Notes under the pieces: model-generated | What the model was told of the DNA's origin: nothing | Databases searched by the model: none | The model's input: only the letters and a program-made list of their open reading frames with translations | Shown here: positions 6,589 to 14,516 of the stretch, one piece after another | How the letters are laid out: every line of letters begins with the position of its first letter | Position numbering within the stretch: position 1 is the stretch's first letter | Program-made: the position numbers and the translations under genes | Assembly (NCBI GenBank): GCA_038241255.1 | Contig: JBBRFW010000062.1 | Location: 1-21,195 of the forward strand | From: Schlegelella_A sp038241255 | GTDB lineage: Bacteria > Pseudomonadota > Gammaproteobacteria > Burkholderiales > Burkholderiaceae_C | DNA length: 21,195 nucleotides | Direction: 5' to 3'

Positions 6589-6840
6589 ATGAACCAAGAC
6601 CTGATCAACGGCAGCCGCAACCTCGCCAAGGGGCGGATCCGCCACGTGAGCGCCGAAAGGGGCCGGCGCGTCGAGTGCCTGAGCGGCTCGATCTGGATCA
6701 CCCAGGACGGCGATCTCCGCGACGTCGTCCTCGCGCCCGGAGAAGCTTTCGACTTCGATCGCCGCGGCGACGCGCTGCTCAGCGCGTTCGCAGACTCACG
6801 CTACCTGCTACTCGACAGCTGCGCGCCGCAGCGTCACTGA
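6589..6840 (+). CDS. DUF2917 protein
   Basis: This 83-residue protein matches DUF2917, a small betaproteobacterial family with a cupin-like strand pattern and no known function. Visible features are RHVSAERGRRVECLSGSIWI, then TQDGDLRDVVLAPGEAFDF and ALLSAFADSRYLLLD; the 'SGSIWITQDGD...LxPGE' arrangement is the family signature. The ATG at 6589 is preceded at eight bases by ACAGGAG, a good ribosome binding site. The frame is open further upstream to 6457, but that extension crosses the regulatory spacer and lacks any family similarity. The gene is divergent from lysR, from which it is separated by about 155 bases, and its last seven bases overlap the convergent DUF1178 gene. The regulator next door is a plausible controller. 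Confidence 0.85.
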   Translation: MNQDLINGSRNLAKGRIRHVSAERGRRVECLSGSIWITQDGDLRDVVLAPGEAFDFDRRGDALLSAFADSRYLLLDSCAPQRH

Positions 6841-7271
6841 ACGGGGCCCTTGATGGCGGCCGGGAGCGGCAGCGACATGACCCCGATGCCTTCCTCGCGC
6901 AGCGCGTCGGCATCCTCGCGCGTGGCGCGGCCGCGGATGCCGCGCTCCTCGACCTCTCCGTAATGGATGCGGCGCGCTTCCTCGGGAAAGCGCTCGCCGA
7001 CGTCTTCGGTGGAGTCGATCACCTGGCGGACGGCGCGCAGCCACTGCGACTGCAGCGTCATCTCGGTGCCCGCCGCGCGCGCCGCTTCGGCGGGCGCGGC
7101 GTGGCGCGAGACGTTCAAGCGCGGCGCGCTGGGCAGGCGCACCGTCGCCGTGTCGCCGCACAGAGGGCAGGCGACGATGCCGCGCTCCTGCTGCGAGACG
7201 AAGTCCGCTTCGGACGCGAACCAGCCCTCGTAGGCATGGTGCTGGCCGCAACGCAGGTTCAGGACCTTCAT
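6834..7271 (-). CDS. DUF1178 zinc-ribbon-like protein
   Basis: This 145-residue protein belongs to DUF1178, a family of unknown function common in alpha- and betaproteobacteria. The family opening is clear: MKVLNLRCGQ, then YEGWFASEADF. Cysteines at 8, 35 and 38 (RCG and CPLCGD) resemble a small metal-binding ribbon, usually shown as a zinc finger. The middle is rich in Ala and the C-terminal half contains the conserved EEARRIHYGEVEERGIRG segment and the end PLPAAIKG. The ATG at 7271 follows the stop of the NUDIX gene after 7 bases, so it is the last gene of the long Complex I transcription unit or part of it. Some overlap of its 3' end with DUF2917 (convergent) is normal for compact genomes. 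Confidence 0.9.
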   Translation of the reverse strand: MKVLNLRCGQHHAYEGWFASEADFVSQQERGIVACPLCGDTATVRLPSAPRLNVSRHAAPAEAARAAGTEMTLQSQWLRAVRQVIDSTEDVGERFPEEARRIHYGEVEERGIRGRATREDADALREEGIGVMSLPLPAAIKGPVQ

Positions 7272-7278
7272 CGCGCCA

Positions 7279-7890
7279 TTATGGGCAGCCCGGCGATGGC
7301 GCGGCCATCCAGGCGAGGGGCCAGCGGCCGGCGCGCCAATTGCCGAGCCAGAGCAGCCCGATGAGGGTCTTGGCGTCGGTGACCTTGCCGCGGCGCGCGA
7401 GGTCGTCGATCTCGGCGACGCTGGACTCCAAGACGTCGAGGAACTCGCCGGCGTCGAGGCTGCGTTCGCCGGCCTCGAGGCCGCGCGCAAACCAGATCTC
7501 GATGCTCTCGTCGGAGTAGCCGATCGCGTTGTGCAGGACGCCTGCGCGGGCCCATTCGGCGGCGCGGTAGCCGGTCTCTTCGACCAGTTCGCGCATCGCG
7601 CAGGCGAGGACCGGCTCGCCCGGCTCGAGCTTACCGGCCGGGAATTCGAGCATCGCCCGATTCATCGGGTAACGCCACTGGCGCTCGAGGATCACGCGGT
7701 CCTCGCCGAGAAGCGGCACGATCATCACGGCGCCCGGGTGGGCAATGTACTCGCGGGTCGCTTCCGTGCCGTCGGGCAAGGCGACCCGATCGCGGCGCAC
7801 GTCGAGGAAGGCGCCGCGCCAGGCCGTGCGCGGCTCGAGGCAGGTCTCGCGCAGGTGCGACGTGTCGTCGTCGAGAGGCATCGGCGGCAT
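7279..7890 (-). CDS. NUDIX hydrolase, ADP-ribose pyrophosphatase-like
   Basis: The product (203 residues) has an intact Nudix box, G86-x5-E92-x7-REL-x-EE-T-G, from GKLEPGEP to RELVEETGY. The upstream segments YIAHPGAVMIVPL and ERQWRYPMNRAMLEFPAG, and the downstream YSDESIEIWFARGLEAGE, follow the ADP-ribose pyrophosphatase (NudF) pattern. Such enzymes hydrolyse ADP-ribose to AMP and ribose 5-phosphate and dispose of NAD breakdown products; the exact substrate cannot be shown from sequence. It sits 31 bases after nuoN and 7 bases before DUF1178, as is common downstream of betaproteobacterial Complex I genes. Two ATGs, 7890 and 7881, are possible starts, and neither has a strong ribosome binding site; I chose the first. 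The C-terminus is rather rich in Trp and Pro. Confidence 0.9.
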   Translation of the reverse strand: MPPMPLDDDTSHLRETCLEPRTAWRGAFLDVRRDRVALPDGTEATREYIAHPGAVMIVPLLGEDRVILERQWRYPMNRAMLEFPAGKLEPGEPVLACAMRELVEETGYRAAEWARAGVLHNAIGYSDESIEIWFARGLEAGERSLDAGEFLDVLESSVAEIDDLARRGKVTDAKTLIGLLWLGNWRAGRWPLAWMAAPSPGCP

Positions 7891-7921
7891 GGAGCTTCGA
7901 GCAAGACCCGGGGGCCCGGGC

Positions 7922-9403
7922 TCAGGTCGCGAACATCTGCACGATCGCCTGGGCGCAGAGCTGCATCAGCCCGCCGGGCAGCAGGCCGAGAAGGACGACG
8001 GCGGCGCCGTTGAACGAGAGCAGGATGCGGACGTCGCGCGTGCCCTCGAGCGGATGGGCATCGACGGGGTCGTCGAACCACATCACCTTGACGACGCGCA
8101 CATAGTAGTAGGCACCGAGCAGCGACAGGACGACGGCGGCGACGGCGAGCCAGATCAGCGCCGGCGCGTTGGTCGAGACCAGCGCCTGCAGGACCGCCAG
8201 CTTGGCGTAGAAGCCCACCGTCGGCGGGATGCCGGCGAGCGAGAACATGAACACCGCCATGATCCCGGCGAACCAGGGGCTGCGCCGCGCCAGTCCGCGG
8301 AAATCGTCGATTCGCTCGGCCTCGTGGCCGGCGCGCGAGAGCAGCATGATCATGCCGAAGGTGCCGAGCGTGGTCAGCACGTCGGTGATCACGTAGAACA
8401 TCGCGGAGCTGTAAGCGTTGCCGGCTGAAACCGTATTGCCGCTGACGACGCCGGGGCAGAGGCCGAGCAGCATGAAGCCGATCTGGGCGATCGTGGAGTA
8501 CGCCAGCATGCGCTTCAGGTTGGTCTGCGCGATCGCCGCCAGGTTGCCGAGCAGCATCGACGCGAGCGAGAGCAGGACCAGCATCTGCTGCCAGTCGATC
8601 GCCAGTCCGATCATCCCCTCGACGAGCAGGCGGAGCGTGATGGCAAAGGCGGCGAGCTTGGGCGCGCCGCCGACGAGCAGCGTCATCGAGGTCGGCGCTC
8701 CCTGGTAGACGTCGGGCACCCACATGTGGAACGGCACGGCACCCAGCTTGAAGGCGAGCCCGGAGACGACGAAGACGGTGCCGAGGACGAGCACCGCGCG
8801 GTTGATCCGACCGGTGCCGATCGCCTTGAAGACCTCGCTGATCTCGAGCGAGCCGGTGGCCCCGTACATCATCGACAGGCCATAGAGCAGAAAGCCGCTC
8901 GCGAGGGCGCCGAGGACGAAGTACTTCATCGCCGCCTCGGTGGCGCCGGTGTCGTCGCGCCGCATGGCGACGAGCGCGTAGAGCGAGAGCGACATCAGCT
9001 CGAGCCCGAGATAGACGACCAGGAAGTTGTTGGCCGCGACCATCACCAGGATGCCGAGCAGCGAGAACATCGCGAGAGTGAAGAGCTCGCCCTTGAGCAA
9101 GTCGCGCAAGGCGGCATAGGGGCGTGTGTAGACGAGCGTCGTCATCATCGCCAGCGTCGCGAACAGGCCGAGCAGGTGACCCATCGGGTCGGCGACTACC
9201 ATCCGCTGCATGGCGTAGAAGGTCGCGCCCTCGTAGAAGAACCAGAGCTGAGCGAGCGCGATCACGCCGAGCGCCGTCTGGGCCAGGCAGTAGGTGACGA
9301 TGCGGTCCTTGCCGGGCACCCAGAGGTCGGCGAGCGCGACCACGCACGCCATCACGAGGAGTGCGATCTCCGGGAGGACGGGGTAGACGGCTTGCCAGTT
9401 CAT
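7922..9403 (-). CDS. nuoN: NADH-quinone oxidoreductase subunit N
   Basis: NuoN is one of three antiporter-like proton-channel subunits of the Complex I membrane arm. The 493-residue product is hydrophobic throughout, with about fourteen membrane segments. The signature helix region HMWVPDVYQGAPTSMTLLVG, followed by APKLAAFAITLRLLVEG, carries the conserved channel lysine. The segment RMLAYSTIAQIGFMLLGL is also typical. The ATG at 9403 overlaps the nuoM stop (ATGA), so the protein is probably made by coupling. Upstream in-frame sequence to 9703 is a shadow of nuoM and lacks family similarity. It is followed after 31 bases by the NUDIX gene. Many Burkholderiales have a small DUF2818 gene here, which is missing in this window. 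Confidence 0.97.
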   Translation of the reverse strand: MNWQAVYPVLPEIALLVMACVVALADLWVPGKDRIVTYCLAQTALGVIALAQLWFFYEGATFYAMQRMVVADPMGHLLGLFATLAMMTTLVYTRPYAALRDLLKGELFTLAMFSLLGILVMVAANNFLVVYLGLELMSLSLYALVAMRRDDTGATEAAMKYFVLGALASGFLLYGLSMMYGATGSLEISEVFKAIGTGRINRAVLVLGTVFVVSGLAFKLGAVPFHMWVPDVYQGAPTSMTLLVGGAPKLAAFAITLRLLVEGMIGLAIDWQQMLVLLSLASMLLGNLAAIAQTNLKRMLAYSTIAQIGFMLLGLCPGVVSGNTVSAGNAYSSAMFYVITDVLTTLGTFGMIMLLSRAGHEAERIDDFRGLARRSPWFAGIMAVFMFSLAGIPPTVGFYAKLAVLQALVSTNAPALIWLAVAAVVLSLLGAYYYVRVVKVMWFDDPVDAHPLEGTRDVRILLSFNGAAVVLLGLLPGGLMQLCAQAIVQMFAT

Positions 9404-10881
9404 CGCGGCACCAGCTTGGAAATCGACACGTGGCGCAGCAACTCGGTCACCGAGGTATGCATCACGTCGGTGAACGGCTTGGGATAGAGGCCCATGGCGA
9501 GGACGGCGACGGCGAGGATCGCGAGCATCGCGAACTCGCGCCGGTCGAGATCGACGAGGTCGCGCACGTGATCGTTGGCGACCGCGCCGAAGTAGACGCG
9601 CTTGACCATCCACAGGGTGTAGCCGGCACCCCAGATCAGCGTCGTCGCGGCGGCGGCGGCGATCCAGAAGTTCACTCGAACCGTGCCGAGGATCACCATC
9701 CACTCGCCGACAAAGCCGGCGGTGCCCGGCAGGCCGCAGTTAGCCATCGCGAACAGCACCGCGAACGCGGCGAACTTCGGCATCGTGTTGGCGACGCCGC
9801 CGTACGCCGAGATCTCGCGCGAGTGGACCCGGTCGTAGAGGACACCGATGCAGAGGAACATGGCGCCCGAGACGAAGCCGTGCGAGACCATCTGCACGAT
9901 CGCGCCCGAGGTCGTCAGCTCGTTGAACATGAAAAAACCCAGCGTGACGAAGCCCATGTGGGCGATCGACGAATAGGCGACGAGCTTCTTCATGTCGTGC
10001 TGGACGAGAGCGACCAAGCCGATGTAGACCACGGCGATCAGTGACAGGGCGACGATGAACCATGCCCACTTGTGGCTGGCGTCGGGCGCGATCGGCAGCG
10101 AGAAGCGCAGGAAGCCGTAGGCACCGAGCTTGAGCATGATCGCCGCCAGCACCACCGAGCCGCCGGTCGGCGCCTCGACGTGCGCGTCGGGCAGCCAGGT
10201 GTGCACCGGCCACATCGGCACCTTGACGGCAAAGGCGGCGAAGAAGGCGAAAAAGATCAGGACCTGCGCCGTCATCGTCAGCGGCAGGCGATGCCAGACG
10301 AGGACGTCGAAGCTGCCGCCCGACTTGTAGTACAGGTAGATCAGCGCCACCAGCATCAAGAGCGACCCGGCGAGGGTGTACAGGAAGAACTTGAACGCCG
10401 CGTATACGCGCCTCGGGCCGCCCCACACGCCGATGATGAGATACATCGGGATCAGCGTCGCCTCGAAGAAAACGTAGAACAGCAGCCCGTCCATGGCGCA
10501 GAACACGCCGACGAGCAGGCCCGAGAGGATCAGAAACGCGCCCATGTACTGGTGGACGCGGCTCTCGATCACCTTCCATGCCGAGATCACGACGATGGCG
10601 GTCGTGAACGCGGTCAGCAGAACGAACCACACCGAGAGGCCGTCGACGCCCAGCGTGTACCAGACGTTGAAGCGCGCGATCCAGGCGTGCTTCTCGCCGA
10701 ACTGCAATGCCGCGGTCGTCAGGTCGAAGCCGGTGACGAGGGGGATCGTGATCACGAAGCTGGCCAGCGCAGCGACCAGCGCCGCCCAGCGCACCACCTC
10801 GGCGCGGTCGTCACGGCCGAAGCCGAGCAGCAACGCCCCGGAGACGATGGGCAGCCAGATCGCGATGCTGAGGAAGGGCAT
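9400..10881 (-). CDS. nuoM: NADH-quinone oxidoreductase subunit M
   Basis: NuoM is the second antiporter-like subunit of the membrane arm and is expected to pump one proton per NADH oxidised. The 493-residue product opens with the hydrophobic SIAIWLPIVSGALLLGF. It contains the helix 7/8 signature HTWLPDAHVEAPTGGSVVLA with IMLKLGAYGFLRF, and further on KKLVAYSSIAHMGFVTLGF and the GFVGEWMVILG segment. Conserved Glu and Lys residues of the proton path (GLLFYVFFEATLIPMYLIIG and the MLKLG lysine) are present. The ATG at 10881 follows nuoL after 21 bases. Its stop overlaps the start of nuoN (ATGA). Length and order are normal, and nothing unusual is seen. Confidence 0.97.
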   Translation of the reverse strand: MPFLSIAIWLPIVSGALLLGFGRDDRAEVVRWAALVAALASFVITIPLVTGFDLTTAALQFGEKHAWIARFNVWYTLGVDGLSVWFVLLTAFTTAIVVISAWKVIESRVHQYMGAFLILSGLLVGVFCAMDGLLFYVFFEATLIPMYLIIGVWGGPRRVYAAFKFFLYTLAGSLLMLVALIYLYYKSGGSFDVLVWHRLPLTMTAQVLIFFAFFAAFAVKVPMWPVHTWLPDAHVEAPTGGSVVLAAIMLKLGAYGFLRFSLPIAPDASHKWAWFIVALSLIAVVYIGLVALVQHDMKKLVAYSSIAHMGFVTLGFFMFNELTTSGAIVQMVSHGFVSGAMFLCIGVLYDRVHSREISAYGGVANTMPKFAAFAVLFAMANCGLPGTAGFVGEWMVILGTVRVNFWIAAAAATTLIWGAGYTLWMVKRVYFGAVANDHVRDLVDLDRREFAMLAILAVAVLAMGLYPKPFTDVMHTSVTELLRHVSISKLVPR

Positions 10882-10902
10882 GTTCTTGTTGTTCGCCGTC
10901 GC

Positions 10903-12993
10903 TCAGCGGCCCATCAGGTTGCCGAGGAAGGGCCACAGCTGCCAGGTCATGAGGCCGATGACGCCGACGATCATGACCAGCGCGTACCAGTACAGGTAGC
11001 CGCTCTGAAGGCGCCGGCTGAGTGCGGCGACGCCGCCGATGGTGCGCGCCGAGCCGTGGATGAGGATGCCGTCGATGAGGCCGACGTCCCCGCCCTTCCA
11101 CAGGCCCTGCCCGAACAGCCGGGCACCGCGCGCGAGGACGTTCTCGTTAAACCAGTCGAAGTAGTACTTGTTGTCGAGCACGCGGTAGACGAACGAGAAA
11201 CGGCGCTGGATCGCCGCCGGGATGTCGGGCCGGCGCAGGTAGAAGAACCAGGCGACGACGACGCCGGCGAGCGCGAGCCAGAAGATCGGCCCCGTCAGCG
11301 CACGGAGCGACATCGCGACCGGACCGTGGAACGCCTTCGCGAGCTCCTCCATCGCCGGGTGGCGCTCGGCCAGCACCGCGATCGCGTCCTTGAAGAAATC
11401 GCCGAACAACATCGGGCCGATCGTCAGGAAGCCGATCACGACCGACGGGATCGCCAGGAGCACGAGCGGCAGCCAGACCACGGCCGGGGACTCGTGCGGC
11501 GCATGACCGCGCACATCGGCGGCGTGCGGGTCCGGCTCGGCGTGCGTTGCGCGGGCATCGGCGCCGCCCTCGGGCTTGTCCGGGTCGGAGCCGTCGTGAG
11601 GGGACTCGGCGGGAAAGGGCTTGTTCCGGAAGCGCTCGGCGCCGTGGAAGACCAGGAAATACATCCGGAACGAATAAAAGGCGGTCACGAACACGCCCGC
11701 GGCGACAGCGAAGTAGGCGAAGCCGGCGCCGGCGAGGTGGCTCTCGTGCACCGCCTCGATGATCGAATCCTTTGAATAGAAGCCTGCGAAGAACGGCGTG
11801 CCGATGAGCGCCAGCGAGCCGACCAGCGACGTGATCCAGGTGATCGGCATGTACTTCCGAAGGCCACCCATGTTGCGGATGTCCTGGTCGTGGTGCATGC
11901 CGATGATCACCGAGCCAGCGGCAAGGAAGAGCAGCGCCTTGAAGAACGCGTGCGTCATCAGGTGGAACACGGCGACCGAATAGGCCGATGCGCCGAGCGC
12001 GACGGTCATGTAGCCGAGCTGCGAGAGCGTCGAGTAGGCGACGACGCGCTTGATGTCGTTCTGGATGACGCCGAGGAAGCCCATGAAGAGCGCCGTTATC
12101 GCGCCGATCACAAGCACGACCGAGAGCGCCGTGTCTGAGAGCTCGAACAGCGGCGACATGCGTGCGACCATGAAGATGCCGGCCGTGACCATCGTCGCCG
12201 CGTGAATCAGCGCCGAGATCGGCGTCGGGCCTTCCATCGAGTCGGGCAGCCAGACGTGGAGCGGGAACTGCGCGCTCTTGCCCATCGCGCCGATAAACAG
12301 GCAGATGCAGATGACGGTGATCAGGCGCCAGTCGCTCGCCGGGAACGCCAGCTGCGACAGCTCGGGCCCGCGCGCGAACGCCTCCCGGTAGTCGAGCGTG
12401 CCGGCGAATGCGACGACGAGGCCGATGCCGAGGATGAAGCCGAAGTCGCCGACGCGGTTGACGATGAACGCCTTCATGTTGGCGAAGATCGCCGTTGGGC
12501 GCGTGAACCAGAAGCCGATCAGCAGGTAGGAGACCAAACCGACCGCTTCCCAGCCGAAGAAGAGCTGGAGGAAGTTGTTGCTCATGACCAGCATGAGCAT
12601 CGAGAACGTGAACAGCGAGATGTAGCTGAAGAAGCGCTGGTAGCCCGGGTCGTCGGCCATGTAGCCGATCGTGTAGACATGCACCATCAGCGAGACGAAG
12701 GTGACCACCGTCATCATCATCGCGGTGAGGCCGTCGATGAGGAAGCCGATCTCCATCTTCAGCGGCCCGACGCGCATCCATTCGTAGATGGTGGCGTTGA
12801 AGCGGGCGCCGTCCACGGCGACCGCGTAAAGCACCCAGGCCGAGATCAGGAACGAGACGAGGACGCCGAGGATCGTCACCGTGTGCGCGCCGGCGCGGCC
12901 GATCTGCCTGCCGAAGAGGCCTGCGACCAGGGCGCCGACTAGCGGTGCCGTCGGCACGACGGTGAGGAGCGCGGCCGAGAGCGTGGTCGCCAT
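10903..12993 (-). CDS. nuoL: NADH-quinone oxidoreductase subunit L
   Basis: NuoL is the distal antiporter-like subunit, with the long amphipathic lateral helix that runs along the membrane arm. The 696-residue product contains the family's proton-path region, HVWLPDSMEGPTPISALIHA followed by ATMVTAGIFMVARM, and RVVAYSTLSQLGYMTVALG. The C-terminal part (PAAIQRRFSFVYRVLDNKYY and the final pair of hydrophobic stretches) fits the lateral helix and its anchor. A hydrophilic linker between about residues 470 and 510 is rich in Asp, His and Ala (for example HAEPDPHAADVRGHAPHESP); such a linker is known from betaproteobacterial NuoL but its length varies. The ATG at 12993 follows the nuoK stop with one base between. 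Confidence 0.97.
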   Translation of the reverse strand: MATTLSAALLTVVPTAPLVGALVAGLFGRQIGRAGAHTVTILGVLVSFLISAWVLYAVAVDGARFNATIYEWMRVGPLKMEIGFLIDGLTAMMMTVVTFVSLMVHVYTIGYMADDPGYQRFFSYISLFTFSMLMLVMSNNFLQLFFGWEAVGLVSYLLIGFWFTRPTAIFANMKAFIVNRVGDFGFILGIGLVVAFAGTLDYREAFARGPELSQLAFPASDWRLITVICICLFIGAMGKSAQFPLHVWLPDSMEGPTPISALIHAATMVTAGIFMVARMSPLFELSDTALSVVLVIGAITALFMGFLGVIQNDIKRVVAYSTLSQLGYMTVALGASAYSVAVFHLMTHAFFKALLFLAAGSVIIGMHHDQDIRNMGGLRKYMPITWITSLVGSLALIGTPFFAGFYSKDSIIEAVHESHLAGAGFAYFAVAAGVFVTAFYSFRMYFLVFHGAERFRNKPFPAESPHDGSDPDKPEGGADARATHAEPDPHAADVRGHAPHESPAVVWLPLVLLAIPSVVIGFLTIGPMLFGDFFKDAIAVLAERHPAMEELAKAFHGPVAMSLRALTGPIFWLALAGVVVAWFFYLRRPDIPAAIQRRFSFVYRVLDNKYYFDWFNENVLARGARLFGQGLWKGGDVGLIDGILIHGSARTIGGVAALSRRLQSGYLYWYALVMIVGVIGLMTWQLWPFLGNLMGR

Positions 12994-12994
12994 C

Positions 12995-13312
12995 TCAGCC
13001 TTTCAAGGAATCGAGCTCGTCGACGGCGATCGTCGAGCGGGTGCGGAACAGCACCACCAGGATCGCCAGGCCGATCGCCGACTCCGCCGCGGCGACCGTG
13101 AGGATGAAGAAGACGAACACCTGACCTGCCATGTCGCCGAGGTAATAGGAGAAGGCGACGAAGTTCAGGTTGACGGCGAGCAGCATCAGCTCGATCGCCA
13201 TCAGCAGAACGATCAGGTTCTTGCGGTTGAGGAAGATGCCGATCACCGACAGCGCGAACAGGATCGCGCCGAGGGAGAGATAGTGGCCGAGGGTCACCGG
13301 ACCGAGCGTCAT
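12995..13312 (-). CDS. nuoK: NADH-quinone oxidoreductase subunit K
   Basis: NuoK is a small membrane subunit (105 residues, three transmembrane helices) between NuoJ and the antiporter subunits, and it carries buried glutamates in the proton path. The first helix follows VTLGHYLSLGAILFALSVIG. The second contains LLMAIELMLLAVNLNF, with the conserved Glu (E41). The third contains LTVAAAESAIGLAILVVLF, with the second conserved Glu (about E77). The ATG at 13312 overlaps the nuoJ stop (ATGA). The open frame runs further upstream as a shadow of nuoJ, so I used the overlapping start, which gives the exact family length. Confidence 0.97.
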   Translation of the reverse strand: MTLGPVTLGHYLSLGAILFALSVIGIFLNRKNLIVLLMAIELMLLAVNLNFVAFSYYLGDMAGQVFVFFILTVAAAESAIGLAILVVLFRTRSTIAVDELDSLKG

Positions 13313-13956
13313 CTCCGGTCCCCCACCGGCTTGGCCGCATCGCTGGCGACGTCGTGCGGAGCGCCTTCGGGCTTCATCGACACGATGCGCATCCGGTCGG
13401 CCTTCTTGGCCTTGACCTGCTCGGACGGGTCGGTGCGCTTGCTGTCCTTGCGGGCGCGCAGCGTCAGCGAGATGGCGGCGATGATCGCCACCAGCAGCAG
13501 CACGGCGGCGATCTGCAACGGGTAAAGGTAGCGCGTGTACACCTCGATGCCCAGCAGCTTCGTATTGCCGAGCTTCATCGCCGCGGCGCTCGTCGCCGGC
13601 GCGTCGGTCAGGCGAAAGCCCGGTAGCAGCACCGCGGCCATCTCTAGGGCAATGATGACGCCGACGATGGCCGCGACCGGAAAGTGCCGCCAGAAGCCGG
13701 CCCGCAGCGAGCCCACGTCGACGTCGAGCATCATGACAACGAAGAGGAACAGCACCATCACCGCGCCGACATAGACCAGCACCAGCGCGATCGCCAGGAA
13801 CTCCGCACGCAGCAGGATCCACACGCAGGCCGCGCTGAAGAACGCCAGCACGAGGAAGAGCGCCGCATAGACCGGGCTGCGCGACGTGATGACGCGAAAC
13901 GCCGCCACCAGCAGCACGGCCGAGAAGACGTAGAAGAGCGCGGTGTTGGTGTCCAT
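13309..13956 (-). CDS. nuoJ: NADH-quinone oxidoreductase subunit J
   Basis: NuoJ is a five-helix membrane subunit whose third helix changes shape during turnover. The 215-residue product has the typical segments FYVFSAVLLVAAFRVITSRS, YAALFLVLAFFSAACVWILL and the signature ALVLVYVGAVMVLFLFVVMM. A last helix (YLYPLQIAAVLLLVAIIAAI) is followed by a Lys/Arg-rich hydrophilic tail of about 50 residues (DSKRTDPSEQVKAKKADRMR). Tails of this type are seen in betaproteobacterial NuoJ and are not a sign of damage. The ATG at 13956 is chosen because upstream sequence is an intercistronic gap of 49 bases. That gap contains a hairpin, and the ribosome binding site is weak. Confidence 0.95.
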   Translation of the reverse strand: MDTNTALFYVFSAVLLVAAFRVITSRSPVYAALFLVLAFFSAACVWILLRAEFLAIALVLVYVGAVMVLFLFVVMMLDVDVGSLRAGFWRHFPVAAIVGVIIALEMAAVLLPGFRLTDAPATSAAAMKLGNTKLLGIEVYTRYLYPLQIAAVLLLVAIIAAISLTLRARKDSKRTDPSEQVKAKKADRMRIVSMKPEGAPHDVASDAAKPVGDRR

Positions 13957-13971
13957 GGTTCGGAAGGCGTG

Positions 13972-14005
13972 GCGCCGGCGGGCCGCTCGACCGGCGGGCC
14001 GGCGC
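13972..14005 (-). promoter_or_regulatory. Intercistronic hairpin between nuoI and nuoJ
   Basis: GCGCCGGC (13972-13979) and GCCGGCGC (13998-14005) form a perfect 8-bp inverted repeat around a GC-rich loop of 18 bases, and the inner CCG/CGG bases can extend pairing. It starts directly after the nuoI stop codon (14006-14008) and ends 15 bases before nuoJ. There is no T-run, so it is unlikely to be a terminator in the middle of an essential operon; it could protect mRNA ends or control nuoJ translation, which is inference. Confidence 0.4.
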
Positions 14006-14503
14006 TCAGCGGTATTTCGCGTCCGCCTCCTTCGCCGCGGTGATCTCTTTCTCGTAGCGGTCGCCGACGGCGAGCAGCATGTCCTTCGTGAAGTAGAGGT
14101 CGCCGCGCTTCTCGCCGTGGTACTCGAGGATGTGCGTCTCGACGATCGAATCCACCGGGCAGCTTTCCTCGCAGAAGCCGCAGAAGATGCACTTCGTGAG
14201 ATCGATGTCGTAGCGGGTCGTGCGGCGCGAGCCATCCTCGCGCACCTCGCTGTCAATGGTGATGGCCAGCGCCGGGCAGACCGCCTCGCATAGCTTGCAG
14301 GCGATGCAGCGCTCCTCGCCGTTTTCGTAGCGGCGCAAGGCGTGCAGGCCGCGAAAGCGCGGGCTGAGAGGGGTCTTCTCTTCCGGGTACTGGATCGTCA
14401 CCTTCTTCGAGAGAAAGTGGCGGCCCGTGAGCCGCATGCCCTTGAAGAGCTCGCCGAGCATGAAGCTCGAGAGGAAGTCCTTGATCGGTGTGGCCTGGGC
14501 CAT
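14006..14503 (-). CDS. nuoI: NADH-quinone oxidoreductase subunit I
   Basis: NuoI carries two [4Fe-4S] clusters (N6a and N6b) that pass electrons from NuoG to NuoB at the membrane junction. The 165-residue product has both ferredoxin motifs. The first is C66-IA-C69-KL-C72-EAV-C76-P, the second C105-IF-C108-GF-C111-EES-C115-P. The N-terminal amphipathic helix (PIKDFLSSFMLGELFKGMRL) should lie along the membrane surface, and RFRGLHALRRYENGEERCIA is the strongly conserved lead-in. The length and motif spacing are normal. The ATG at 14503 follows the nuoH stop after 13 bases. Nothing appears missing. Confidence 0.97.
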   Translation of the reverse strand: MAQATPIKDFLSSFMLGELFKGMRLTGRHFLSKKVTIQYPEEKTPLSPRFRGLHALRRYENGEERCIACKLCEAVCPALAITIDSEVREDGSRRTTRYDIDLTKCIFCGFCEESCPVDSIVETHILEYHGEKRGDLYFTKDMLLAVGDRYEKEITAAKEADAKYR

Positions 14504-14516
14504 GGCGCTTGTGCTC

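Noticed and set aside
7906..7920. GC palindrome between nuoN and the NUDIX gene as a terminator
   Set aside because: CCCGGG repeats leave almost no loop and no T-run follows, so nothing beyond random GC symmetry can be defended.
11550..11630. Asp/His-rich stretch in nuoL as a metal-binding novelty
   Set aside because: Hydrophilic His/Asp-rich linkers at this place are common in betaproteobacterial NuoL, so this is ordinary variation.
10072..11775. Long plus-strand frame of 567 codons opposite nuoM and nuoL
   Set aside because: Its Glu/Arg/His-rich composition is the mirror of hydrophobic membrane-protein codons on the other strand; both opposite genes are unmistakable.
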